A stretch of DNA of 64,000 nt, taken from Halocafeteria seosinensis. Its lineage: Eukaryota > Sar > Bigyra > Bicosoecida. Of the stretch, positions 33,892 to 44,711 are shown in pieces. The notes below the pieces were generated by a model. It did no database searches. It was given only the letters and a program-made list of their open reading frames with translations, and was not told the DNA's origin. The position numbers and the translations under genes are program-made. Location of the stretch: assembly GCA_001687465.1 (NCBI GenBank), contig LVLI01000101.1:62001-126000 (forward strand). The letters are read 5' to 3'. Numbering within the stretch: the first letter of the stretch is position 1; every line of letters begins with the position of its first letter.

Positions 33892-35273
33892 GTCCTTGTT
33901 CGGCTACTGTACTAACGGTCACGTGTTACCTATTCACTCTATTGTATATAGACTAGATACGGTCGAACAACCCACAACAAGTTGGCAGACTACGCAGTCG
34001 CCGGAACGATCCACAGAGAAGTAGAATGTACATAGCCTAGGGTACATTGATTGATCGACTACATTTATTGATTTATATTTCAACATGTTAGATTCGTAGG
34101 TCCCATGCTCTTGCATGGGTTGAAACGAGCTGCGCTATGGAATTGCCATGCAAACAAGGGTTTCGGCGACGCACGATTGGAAATTGCTGCTTGCCTGAAT
34201 GAAGTCGATGGGCTAGCAGGTTTCTGAAGCTCTACATCATGCGTTTCTACTGCCTACCTTCTCAAACTGCTTGTATAGAGTCAGACAATGCGGTCTATGT
34301 TTCAGCAATGCTGACAGTCAGTCGTGAGGACGCCTCTGGCCATTATGAATCGTATGATGAGTTGCTATAGTCCCATGCAGTAGCATGAGTTGGTCATTCA
34401 AGTTGCCCAACTGGAAGTCTCAGGCTTCTCATTCTACAGTAAAGCACTACCGTATGTTTCGCAACTAAGCGCCAGTGGCACCGCGCCACCACTCCCATAA
34501 GAATCTTTGAGTATCACTGGGTCTCGCGAAGAGTTAGCAACGTGCCTGTGCGCCACAACTTCCTATCCCTGACAACATCATGTTGCCAATCTCGGTAGCT
34601 TGCCCAGATGTGTTCAGATAGCCGGAAACGTGCCTTGTTGGCTGCAGACCACTGTCCGACAACTCGGCGACAAGGAGGCCACGCTTTTCCCGGGAATCAT
34701 CGAGTTCTCTTATGGCCCTAATGCACGGATGCCCCACCCCCAGAGAGTGCATACAGCCTAGCCAGATGAGACACATAAATGAGATGTTCAATGTTGCTTG
34801 CGTTGTTGGTTGCTGCATTGCATGGCTAAGGAATGGAGAGAAGCCTCGCTGACAGCATAAAATTTGTCAACATCTGTTTAGGGAACAGTAGGTGTACTAC
34901 AGCCTGTCTAAAGGATCGACCCGTATCGTTCGGCCGTTTGTCTTCCTCAGCCTGCACTATTACATTGTACCAAGTGGTAACTTTAGAGGATTTTGAGTGG
35001 ATTCCGCACTCATAATATGTAGGCCACTCCCCGCTTGTTAATTGTAATGTCTGCACACGCTGTTTGGTGGCTTGCCGATTGTGCCCTTGAAGCTCGAGGA
35101 CTTGACCATCCCTCCCCTAGTGAATCGATCGAAATATCCACCGGGGGTGACAAATAACTACGTACGCAAGTGTAAAGGTAATGTTACAGGCACCCGTTTC
35201 GTGTATTCTGTTCTGGTTATTTTATCTTTTTTGCGGAGAGGGAGGAGAAACTAGAAATCCTTAAGCTGGGTCT
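33892..35273. other. Intergenic region
   Basis: 1,382 bp between two minus-strand genes. Frames at 34534-34818 and 34826-35056 are short and unsupported. No repeat or RNA gene recognised. Confidence 0.35.
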
Positions 35274-36403
35274 TTACTGCTCTTTCTTCCCCGGTGGGGC
35301 ATTCAATTGGGATTGACGTAATCCTCGAAGCAAACGATTTCCCGAGAAAGCTGTGGGAACAGCTAACACCGTCAAATACCCCAGTGTGGAAAACATGTTG
35401 ATGCCTCCAAAACCGAACCAGTAGCACAAGTACAGTAGCAAGATAGCTAGCAGGCAGGAGTGGAAGATGATCGCGGGCAAGACCGGGACTGTGCTCACGC
35501 CGATGAGACGCTGTTTTAAGAAATAGAAAAAGTAAGCCAACCAAGGTACCTGCAACAATTATATACCAGTGTATAATAACACCCATAAATTTCCATTCTA
35601 TCGGTATTCTAACGTCAATTCTTACCGTAGTTAGTAGCGCAAAAGCAACCGGAACAATCACCGGCGGCCGAGGCTCTGGTTCCTTGAAGACATGGGTGAT
35701 TTCCTTCAGTGGTTTCAAGGTAGTTTCACTCTCATGCAGCAGAGGCTTCGTGTACAATGGTCCCTCTGCCTCAGCCGGAGCCGCAGGTGGGTAGAGCGAA
35801 ATGGTCCCGATTTTCCACGAAATTTGATTCTTGATTCTCGTGTCTCCCAACAAAATTGTGGCTTCGACCTCACCTCCGTCTGCTACCTGTTTCAGGAGTC
35901 CTCTGTTGGAAACATCGACGGTAATCCTCAGCGCATCTTCGGACTTTGTTGAGGCAACAGCGGGTATATACGCGGTTGCTCCATCCTCCTTTCGAGACAG
36001 CCTTAACACTGACTGATGAGGCTCGAATGCATCACCCGTATCCTTATCTGTTACCGGGAGTAAGACATGCACGTATTCGCCCGCAGAAGCCGATATCGCT
36101 TGGCTGAGGGCTTTCGGATACGAGATCGTCTGTGCATTGGGTTTGCTGCCTCCACTGGAACCTGTTTGAGTGCGTGATGAAGAGACCATGACGGTGGCAT
36201 CTCCCAATTTGATCTCCTTCGTGGCTGCTGCCCATGTTGTCACCGCCAAACAAGCCTGCAAAATGCGAAGATCAGACACAGAGTGACCACGTGCGCTTTC
36301 ATTTCTCCCTTGTGCGTGGGTGTCGATCGTACCACAGTACTCAAACACCTCAATTAGAGGCGAATCTACGTACCAAAATGGCTCCCACGAAGAAAGAGCT
36401 CAT
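35274..36403 (-). CDS. RPN2: Oligosaccharyltransferase subunit, ribophorin II / Swp1
   Basis: A non-catalytic ER membrane subunit of the complex that N-glycosylates nascent proteins. Exons on the minus strand are 36403-36374, 36255-35626 and 35549-35274 (311 aa; introns 118 and 76 nt). Exon 1 plus the start of exon 2 make a signal peptide (MSSFFVGAILACLAVTTWAA). The luminal part is beta-rich. The family signature EITHVFKEPEPRPPVIVP precedes the membrane region, which has three hydrophobic segments and closes with FSGNRLLRGLRQ, like the AGNRML ending of animal RPN2. Its length is close to yeast Swp1 and half of animal RPN2. An alternative ATG at 36302 is in another frame and is rejected. It shares N-glycan biology with the glucosidase II beta gene. 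Confidence 0.88.
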
Positions 36404-36709
36404 CCTCTTCTGTATCATTGCTGTTTCCTGTGGTTACAGCAAACCTCGTGTCTGTCTCTCTCTCTCCAGCAGGAACAAAAATCTCTATTGCACCGTGGAA
36501 AAGGAGATATACAGGCCCTCCTTTGTCCATACAACACGGTATAAAAACTATCGTCTGCTATCTTTTGCCACCACTTCGTGCAATCTTTTCGTCAGGTTGA
36601 TGGGGGCAACATCATTTCCCCTTGTTTGGTCCTTATCACTGGTCATGTCCACCGTGTTCGATAATTTCTGTCGCTTATCTATATATTGAAGGGTTCTGGG
36701 TACCCAAAC
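36404..36709. promoter_or_regulatory. Shared upstream region of RPN2 and STOML2
   Basis: 306 bp between divergent starts, with no independent gene visible. Confidence 0.35.
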
Positions 36710-38296
36710 ATGCTTCATAAATCGGCAGCCATGGGCACAGCGCTGCGCAGCAGCAGCAGCCGGAGGGTGCTGAACCACCCCAGTGTCGTGGCTACTTCGA
36801 CTTTATCGTCGTTTACAAGTCCCCAGATGGCTGGTTCATTTCAGCAGCAGCAACAATATGTGCAGGCACGGTACATGTCCACGCGCTACTCCCATAATAA
36901 CCTGCCAATGAACTTTGTAAGTGGCGTAAACGTGCTTCGTGGCGTGACTTCAAATAGACTTCCAGCCATATTTCGATGCATTTATAGAGCTTCTTTTGAA
37001 GTTCCATTCGCATTGTTGATGCGTTGACGTGTATCGCTACTAGTGTTTGGCGTAATTTCGTGTCCGCTGGGTTGGGTTGCGTTCATGGAGGCGAACGCTT
37101 CTGACGTATAACTTGTCTGTGACCGTACATGCAGGGTGTGCGTATAGTCCCACAACAGAGTGCTTGGGTTATTGAACGATTCGGAAAGTTTCATAAGATT
37201 CTTGAACCAGGTCTGCATTTCCTAATTCCTCTAGTAGACCGGATTGCGTACGTTCATAGTTTGAAGGAAGAAGCAATCGCAATTCCCAATCAGACGGCTA
37301 TCACAAAGGATAACGTGACCATCCAAATAGACGGAGTACTTTATGCTAGGATAAATGATCCGAAAGAAGCATCATATGGGGTGAGTCGCAGATTTCAAGT
37401 GGTTTTCTCATTGAAATGGAATGGAGCTAAGCTCTTTTTTTCCGTGGCTTATGCAGGTTGAGGATCCGTATTTTGCGCTTATCCAGCTTGCACAAACGAC
37501 AATGAGAAGCGAACTGGGGAAGATAACTCTTGATAAAACGTTTGAAGAACGTGAAAGCCTGAATGAAGCTATTGTTCAATCGATCAGTCACGCGGCGAAA
37601 GCTTGGGGGATCCAATGTCTCCGCTACGAAATCCGTAAGTGACGTGAATGGTGAGATGATGTCGTCGCGTCATTCCACTGTGGCTTTGCAGGAGATATTA
37701 CCCCTCCCGTTTCCGTTAAGGCTGCTATGGACATGCAAGCTGAAGCTGAGAGACGTAAACGGGCTGAAATTTTGCAGTCTGAGGGTGAAAGAGAAGCTGC
37801 CATTAACTCAGCCCAAGGATCGCGTCAAGGCATTGTCCTTAGGGCTCAAGGAGATGCTGAAGCCATTATTGCTAAAGCAAAGGCTACTGGCTTAGGTGTC
37901 CAATATCTTGCCCGGTCTATTAGGAAAAATGGAGGAAGCAAAGCAGTTAATTTGCGCATCGCGGAACAATATGTGCAAGCGTTTTCCAAAATTGCCAAAA
38001 AGGGCAATACCATACTGCTACCGTCGAACGCCTCGGACGCTGGTTCAATGGTTGCACAAGCTCTGTCAATATTTGACAATATGCAGACAAGCAAGCAGAA
38101 GAGTGAAAATGAGGAAGAAGCCGAAGAGGAGGAAGATGAAGGCGATGAGATCGACGAGAGCACCATTTTTGACGAAGAAATGGGCAAAGCTATGGAACGA
38201 CTTCAGGAAGGGAAGTCGCCTCACTCTACAAAGGATGCTGAGTTTACTCCTAAGGATTTTACTGCGGAAAATAATCAGGGACAGGGGAAAAAGTGA
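36710..38296 (+). CDS. STOML2: Mitochondrial stomatin-like protein 2
   Basis: An inner-membrane SPFH-domain scaffold that binds cardiolipin and prohibitins in animals. Exons 36710-36916, 37135-37380, 37457-37634 and 37692-38296 encode 411 aa. The N terminus is a presequence-like region rich in Ser, Arg and Gln. The SPFH domain follows: [77 protein letters not shown]. Then come the helical [19 protein letters not shown] and the C-terminal [16 protein letters not shown]. The last 80 residues are strongly acidic ([13 protein letters not shown]), an extension I do not associate with animal SLP2. The first intron, 218 nt, is one of the longest in the window. Confidence 0.94.
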
Positions 38297-38756
38297 GAAG
38301 CAGTAACATGGAAACCGTGTTTTCCAACTCAGTGAAGTGCGTGCATCCAAATAAGTGGACGCGTTGGCGCAATTTACAAACTGTATAATATCACAATTTT
38401 GTACACTATGGCACTTTCCCCCTAACGCTGTGTAGTGGCCAACAGTCGGCGTATAACCAATGACGTCCCTAGAATTTCTTTTCATCTCGTTCCATGCACC
38501 AAAGAGGTACATGGTTGTACCGTTCACGTTCTGTCAGTCAACTGGTAGACAGGCTCAATGGCAGCTGCCGTTGAATGTTTTCACTGAAACTTTTCAGCTG
38601 AATCGAGGTTCACAAACTGAATCACAATGCAATTCAAATGGCGAAGCCCTACCACTTGGCTCGCACTAGATGGATTGCCTATTTATTGTTGGTTTGGGTT
38701 ACGTGAAATCTCTCCCTTATTTGCACAAGTCTTCATACTGAAGGAGTAGACCAAAA
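38297..38756. other. Intergenic region
   Basis: 460 bp between two plus-strand genes; no supported feature. Confidence 0.35.
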
Positions 38757-39650
38757 ATGACCGAGAATACGTCGGAGGAACTATCGTCCTGTTCATTTAC
38801 ATGGCCAGCCATCTCTGGAACCCCTACAAGGCTTTTTTCCCACCACTCCTCTTGCCAAGAGTTGACAGAGGTACTAGAGCAGGGGTGTAGCTCTGCGCAG
38901 TCACCGGCCATTCTAAAGCAGCCAGTAACCAGTGTGACGACGGAAGAGCCACCTACCAAATGTGAAGTTCTAGTGCAGTTTAAGAAGCATACAGTATGTT
39001 CATTGCAACAGATTGCGCTACGCAGTACAGCCCGGAATGCAGAGTTTTTCGTTACTTTTTGGGATGATGACGAAAAGGTGGAGTTGCCGTGGCGGTATTT
39101 AGCGACTACTTCTGCCAAGAGACTAGAAAATGCGAAGGTTGCTTTAGCCACGGATGAGAACCAGTCGCCCACGGAATTTCCGCTATATGCCGCTAGTCGG
39201 CAAATGCCAGCAGCCATTCAGGGCCGCAAAGTGAAGCAGATTAAAGTGCGACTGCTTTCCATCACTACGAAGAATATACTTGTTTTCGACAAGCTCGCTA
39301 TCGTCGCTCCGACACAACAGATAAACGAAGATAGCGAGGCCGAACAGTCGACACCCTCGTCGGAGCTACCTATGGCACAAATCTTTTCCCAATTGCTGCA
39401 ATCTTCAAGTAGTCGATCTAGTCCAACAGAACATCAAGCTGCCAACACGGAGAAGAAATCTGCTGCATCCTCATGTACACAGGAAACTATCCAAGGACAA
39501 ATACTTCAAGAGATGCGTCAAATGCGGCATGAGATGAACACTTCCCTGGCAAGGTTGCACAAACGCGTTGAGGTTATTGAGCAGTACCTCAAAGAGCAGT
39601 CAAGAGGCGATGATAATCATCCTAGGAGTTCTTCCGAAACGACGACATGA
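38757..39650 (+). CDS. PAAT-like protein (C10orf88 family), tentative
   Basis: An intronless gene of 297 aa. Residues about 60-190 have the layout of the PAAT (ATPase interacting with mitochondrial ABC transporters) N-terminal domain: a Cys-start beta segment (CEVLVQFKKHTVCSLQQIAL), RSTARNAEFFVTFWDD, and KQIKVRLLSITTKNILVFDKLAIVA. A Ser-rich linker follows, then a C-terminal coiled coil (EMRQMRHEMNTSLARLHKRV). The resemblance is by pattern memory, not alignment. In animals PAAT regulates ABCB7, ABCB8 and ABCB10 and iron handling; that role is only inferred here. Its stop is 18 bp from the convergent PSMG2 stop. Confidence 0.6.
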   Translation: MTENTSEELSSCSFTWPAISGTPTRLFSHHSSCQELTEVLEQGCSSAQSPAILKQPVTSVTTEEPPTKCEVLVQFKKHTVCSLQQIALRSTARNAEFFVTFWDDDEKVELPWRYLATTSAKRLENAKVALATDENQSPTEFPLYAASRQMPAAIQGRKVKQIKVRLLSITTKNILVFDKLAIVAPTQQINEDSEAEQSTPSSELPMAQIFSQLLQSSSSRSSPTEHQAANTEKKSAASSCTQETIQGQILQEMRQMRHEMNTSLARLHKRVEVIEQYLKEQSRGDDNHPRSSSETTT

Positions 39651-39668
39651 TTGTCTGGCGGCAAACTC

Positions 39669-40931
39669 TTAGGTGTACATGGACGGATCCAATGAGCCGC
39701 CAAAGAGTCCATGCCAGGATGAAGGTGCTTGCCAAGTTTTCAAAATGTGTTGGATGTCGTCGTCGGCACTTAACGGTGAGCTTAGAAATCCTAGCAACAT
39801 TGCTGCCTTATTTGCGAAGGCGAACGCATCAAGTGTGTTATCTCCTTCGTTGATGAACCGTAAAAGGACTGTGCAAGATATACTCGAAGTGTCAAGAGCC
39901 TGACGACAAATTCTTGCAGAGTATCCCATGCCGCCCATGTCTGCAAATGTTTTGAAGGTCTGGATAACAGCGTCATCCGAGACAACATTTGCTGATCCTG
40001 ATGGCAACGTATCGCTACTATCCCCTTGAAACTGGTCCAAAAGAGCTCGCGCTGCAGCATCTGACACAGCCGCTGGTTCAAGATGAGGTATTGAACCAGT
40101 TGTCAGACGTTCCACCATTTTTGATTCTGACTTTTGGGTCTCGACCGGGAAATGTATGTACCGATAGGGAGGCCCTTGTAGTTGTTCATCATTGCGGTGT
40201 GCCGCGCTTGCCCCCGAAATCACTAGCAAATGGGTTACTCCTACGCTCTCCAACCACTGAAATAGCTCCGAGTAGTAGGAATTTTCGTATCCCTGCAGTG
40301 CCACATAAATATCTGGGTTTGGAGAGAGACTAGCTTGCAGTACTCGTGGTTGCATACTTCTATGATATGAGCCCGTTGCTGAATAACGAGTAGACGCTCC
40401 TCACCGGTCGAAATTTCGTATACTGTGTCAACAGCAATAAACATGAAAAATCATGGTCCAACGTTAGTACACGCGCTTTTCCGTTTGCTTACCATCTGCA
40501 CTAGTGCAAGGGGAGCTAAGTGCTTTGTGACTTGCTTTGGTGGGTGCTTCTTCGAATGGGTTATCCGCGAAGAATGCTTCAAGGTAATCACTATCCACCG
40601 GACCGATCAAGCGGACATTATTCGGTTCCTGGATCAAAACGGTATGTCATTCACAGTTGGGGTCTCCATAATGAGTGGGCAATATACACCAAGGTGACTC
40701 ACTTTTCGAAGATAAGTATTGAGTATCACATCCAGTGTCATCTGCCCCAAGTTCCCGATCGATATTCCTGGCTGCAAACGCACCGAATGAGAGGGAGATT
40801 ATTGCCATGAGTTCAGGATTTTAGAGGAGTCGCTCGTCACGTACCAGCACTGCTGTGTAGCCATGGAATTGAAAGGAAGTGGTTCCTGGGACGAAGTCCA
40901 ACTCGTTTCGAGCTGAAGCTGAAGTGGTCAT
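39669..40931 (-). CDS. PSMG2: Proteasome assembly chaperone 2
   Basis: With PSMG1 it builds the proteasome alpha ring. Exons on the minus strand are 40931-40845, 40771-40703, 40628-40493, 40422-40358 and 40292-39669 (326 aa; introns 65-74 nt). Family landmarks in order: PGISIGNLGQMTLDVIL at the N terminus, VYEISTGEERLLVIQQRA, LFQWLESVGVTHLLVISGAS, HRNDEQLQGPPYRYI, VLLRFINEGDNTLDAFAFA, and WQAPSSWHGLFGGSLDPSM at the C terminus, each matching human PSMG2. The protein is about 60 residues longer than the human one, mostly from a linker around residues 190-240. The partner PSMG1 is not in the window. Confidence 0.93.
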
Positions 40932-41275
40932 TGTTTGGTCTAATTTCTACCTCAATTAGCGAGAACTGGCTTCAGCTACTAAATATCGTTTAGTTGCCCG
41001 TCTATACCAGGGCTCTCCCACACAAATCGGCGGCTTAAAGAATGCTTGCCGAATCCAAGTGAATGAACACCTAACTGAAACAATTGTTTGCTGCTTAATT
41101 CTGCGAGCTACTAACGGCTGCAAAGTATCTATGATATACTCTTGTTTTTGACAGTATTGTAGTTCCTTATTCGGTCTCCACTGCAAGCTCGCTGAATTTG
41201 CCTATCTTTGGTCCACTTAAAACGGTGAGACGGAAAGGTGAAGTAGTGGTGGGAAATAAGGAAAACCGAGCAATC
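40932..41275. promoter_or_regulatory. Shared upstream region of PSMG2 and a coiled-coil gene
   Basis: 344 bp between divergent starts; no gene-like frame. Confidence 0.35.
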
Positions 41276-42636
41276 ATGGCGACCAATTCCACAGCAGGAT
41301 CGCCTCTTCCTCGCTATGACAGTCATCAGTTCAGGCCATCAAGGCATCCACAACAGGAGTCCAAAGTAGAGGATGCTGCACTGGGAAAATCCTTGAATTT
41401 GGAAGCGAAAAACGAGTACAACCCTGCTCAGCAGTACCTGTCACAGGCCTCGTCCCAGACTTCTCAGCAAGCTACAAGGAGGCATGAGGCTTCTTCCGGT
41501 TCCACAGACAATACCAAATCGCAAGAAGAGATCGAACACATGTTGAGTCATGGCATGACCACCATTCAAAGGGCCTGCAAGGAACTGGTATGTGGGTTTT
41601 CTAATGAGCGTACTTGAGGGTGTGCAGGACTGAGAATTTGAAATGATGTATCTGCAGCAAAAGAGCAATAACGCACTCACTCAGGAGAATCGTGAGCTTA
41701 AAAACACATTAAGCAATTTTCACAATCAACATATGCAAGTTGTCAATGGTTTGAAATCCAAAAACTCTGAACTTCTTTCTGAGAACGAAGAACTATCGAA
41801 TCAGGTAGCACAATTACGACAACAAATTAGCAGACTCAAACGGTAGGTAGAACGCTTCAGTACTTGTTCGACACACCGATCAGGGGAGCTGTTGTGACTA
41901 TTTTCATTCTTTCATTTTCAGCTACGAATCGGAAAATCTGTTTCACTCTGCATCAGCCTTTATGGACAAAGGGACGGGTAATGCTGCTGCAGAGTCGAAG
42001 GGAGGGGATGAAGGCGTTCCTCCCAGGCATGTACTAAGCGCCAATGATACTGATAGGAGAAATTATTCTCGAACAACGGCACCGCAGGGGAACCAAATGA
42101 ATTTTAGCTATCACACAGATACAAAGGTCTCGGAAGCAAGTAAACATGGTATGGGTGAAGCTCCTCACTCTCCAGGATCTCATTCGTACCACTCTAACTA
42201 TCAGCAAGGCGCTAATGGTCACGGAGCCAACTCGGGTTTTGACTTGGCTCGGCATAGTCCCGGATCCCTCTCTCGTCAAGGAGAGAGAAGGTCGTCGAAT
42301 AGGGGATCTGGCTCTGGAGAGACTAGCTCGTATAATGCGTCGAGTATCTTCCAGTACGTATCTGGTCATGTCACACTGTCTGTCTTACGTACTTCATTGA
42401 GCTCTTGACTTCTACGACGCAGAAGCCTTAAGAAACGCATCCCTGAAGACAGGTTAGAGGTATTAATGAATAATCTCTCCAGATTTAACAGAGGAGAGTT
42501 GGACTATGACAGTGTTGTGACCAGAGCAGAAGTAATACTGTGCACACCCGAAGGCGGGAGCACCCAAGAATCTGACGCCAACAAGGATCTTTTCAATCTA
42601 TTTTGCCAGTTTCTCTCGAGTGATCAAAGGCGATGA
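41276..42636 (+). CDS. Coiled-coil protein of unknown function
   Basis: Exons 41276-41587, 41658-41842, 41922-42353 and 42423-42636 encode 380 aa, with introns of 70, 79 and 69 nt. The N-terminal 85 residues are polar and disordered. Residues about 90-170 form a heptad-rich coiled coil (LTQENRELKNTLSNFHNQHM, then LLSENEELSNQVAQLRQQIS). A Ser/His/Gly-rich disordered stretch follows. The C terminus is a helical module: RLEVLMNNLSRFNRGELDYD, SVVTRAEVIL, then DLFNLFCQFL. That last pattern resembles short helix-bundle interaction domains such as PAH, but I cannot assign it. Function unknown. Confidence 0.78.
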
Positions 42637-43389
42637 AATTCCACGAAATGTGTATCTGCCTTTGTCGTCTGTACTAGAACCGTGCAGTATTGTGCCTAGC
42701 CATTTGATTGCGAGGGGAACACAAATTCCTCGCCACCCATTCCACATGAGTCATTCCTCGCTTTTGCTTTCGTCCAAGAGTACCCGATAGGGTTTCCTCG
42801 ACCCATCTGTGATGCTTTTGCTCTACAGTCAATCCACTGCGCCTGCCAATTGAGTAACCAATGGAGACTGTTTGTATCGCTTCTCCTTTCGCAATCGGAG
42901 GTCGTACGGACGACTCACTGTGTTTTCCAACCGAAGAATACACCTCGAACTAGTCATTCGTCCGCGAAATTCTAGAACAATGAAAATGAGTGAATTTGAT
43001 CCTCTATTGACTGGGAGTGTGTATGAGTAGATAGTGTCCGCCTAGTGCATATTTTGCGCTGCGCATCATTCTATTTTGCTCCGAAAGAGAACCTGTGTAG
43101 TTTCCAATTAACCCCGTAGGCTTCCTCGCCAAGGAACACGTTCTCGGCTCTCCATGAGCAAGTATCGCGCCCCTCAGTACTTTTTCTAATGCTGTTCTTT
43201 TCCTACGATAACACTTGGAAGGAGACGTCGACCTGTAGGTGCCTTTAAGGGTTAAAGTGCATCGTGGAAAGGCAGAAAAAAGGTGAGAACTTCGTTGGAA
43301 TCTGCAACACATGCTCCTCGTTCTTGCGCAAATCTAGTAGTAGAACTGTGCTTATTAACTTGGTGTTGTTTGCCGCAGATAAAAGCACA
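42637..43389. other. Intergenic region
   Basis: 753 bp between two plus-strand genes. The reading frame of the next gene stays open back to 43264 but without an ATG. No other support for a gene. Confidence 0.35.
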
Positions 43390-44694
43390 ATGGCGACGGG
43401 AGTTATAGAACACAATAGGGAACCGCATGCTTCAACCGAGGAAGTCGGATTGCTCACCGATGTCGCTACCCCTTTTTACAACAGTCTCAGGGTTCACGGA
43501 AAACTTGATAGCTCTCCCATGGAACTGAAGTTTACCATTGCTCAACCATTTAGGGAGGCGATAGACAAGCAAATCGATGCATTCCAAAGGTCTCGACAGG
43601 TCACAACTTCGGAGGCTGTGGACGCGATTCTACGAGGGTTCGTACATATTGAGCCCGTCTACTACGATGGCACACAACCTTTCATCTTCTGTCCTGAAAC
43701 TATTCCCCATGAGAAAAACGTGGAGGCACCGCGACTGATGTTTGAATGGTTCTACGATGGGAACCGAAACGTACGCTCACTTTCAGTCTTCGTACAACGG
43801 AATATGCCACTGTCCACGAACCACAGAGGTGCACGATTCCGTCTGGGTATTATTGTGGATTTTAGCAAAATTGGTGGGTCAGTAAATGTATTATACACAA
43901 GCTCCTTCGAAGTACTGGCAAAGCAAGGTCCCAGTAATAAAAGGAAGCAGCTGTATTGGCCGGAGTATGAACCTGTGGAGCACCACCGAGCATTTCGTTT
44001 AAAGCAGATAGAGCGCTTCTTGGCAGACCACAAGGACGAACTATACAAGAATCCTGGTGTACATTCGTTTAATACTTCGGCAGAACGCCTAAATGAGCAG
44101 GGAGAGCAGCGGGGGGAATCGCAGCACCGGCCCGATGATTTCCTTGGGAAGCAGTACTGGCACATTACTCAAGGAGGCCAAAATAAGCGGCAGAAGGCGC
44201 TACACAATAGCGTTGCTGTACAAACTGACGAGTGTGGCATCAACAGAAATCACTTCGAGACCTTCGGATTCAGGGGACAAGGAAGCAGCAGCAGTGAAGA
44301 CTTCATTCCCGGTGGTCCACAGCAAGAGTCTTCTCATGAGGACTCAGTACTGTCAGAAGCAATGAGTAGTTATAACGCTTGGACTTCTCCAAAGGATTTT
44401 CCGGAGGGGAATGATGGTCGTTCCTTTGGCCTAAATTTGGCTGCTCCGCAGTTCACCGACATTACCTCTGGTTCCGATACGCAAACCCAAACCCCACAAA
44501 GCTCAAATGAGGGGAAAGGGATGGAGCCAACGTTTACGCTTTCCGACAAACCTGGGAGAGTAGGGGCGTCAAGTCGGATGTTCTCTCCATCGTTCGGAAA
44601 CGGACTATCGCATGAGCCTACAGAGGCCGATTCAGCCGCTACCCCGTCCCATTCTGAGTCCAGCATGGAGGAAATGGACTTTAACAGACGATGA
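43390..44694 (+). CDS. Unrecognised protein, globular N half and disordered C half
   Basis: An intronless gene of 434 aa; the start is the first in-frame ATG. Residues about 25-230 look globular: alternating hydrophobic strands such as LMFEWFYDGNRNVRSLSVFV and FRLGIIVDFSKIGGSVNVLY, then a basic helix HRAFRLKQIERFLADHKDEL. The C half is rich in Ser, Gln, Gly and Pro with a short acidic end. The layout suggests a binding domain plus regulatory tail. I recognise no family, and the neighbours give no functional hint. Confidence 0.72.
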   Translation: MATGVIEHNREPHASTEEVGLLTDVATPFYNSLRVHGKLDSSPMELKFTIAQPFREAIDKQIDAFQRSRQVTTSEAVDAILRGFVHIEPVYYDGTQPFIFCPETIPHEKNVEAPRLMFEWFYDGNRNVRSLSVFVQRNMPLSTNHRGARFRLGIIVDFSKIGGSVNVLYTSSFEVLAKQGPSNKRKQLYWPEYEPVEHHRAFRLKQIERFLADHKDELYKNPGVHSFNTSAERLNEQGEQRGESQHRPDDFLGKQYWHITQGGQNKRQKALHNSVAVQTDECGINRNHFETFGFRGQGSSSSEDFIPGGPQQESSHEDSVLSEAMSSYNAWTSPKDFPEGNDGRSFGLNLAAPQFTDITSGSDTQTQTPQSSNEGKGMEPTFTLSDKPGRVGASSRMFSPSFGNGLSHEPTEADSAATPSHSESSMEEMDFNRR

Positions 44695-44711
44695 TATTTG
44701 AATGATCACTC

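Noticed and set aside
36251-36302. ATG at 36302 as the RPN2 start
   Set aside because: It is in a different frame and meets a stop quickly. The upstream exon at 36403 gives a proper signal peptide.
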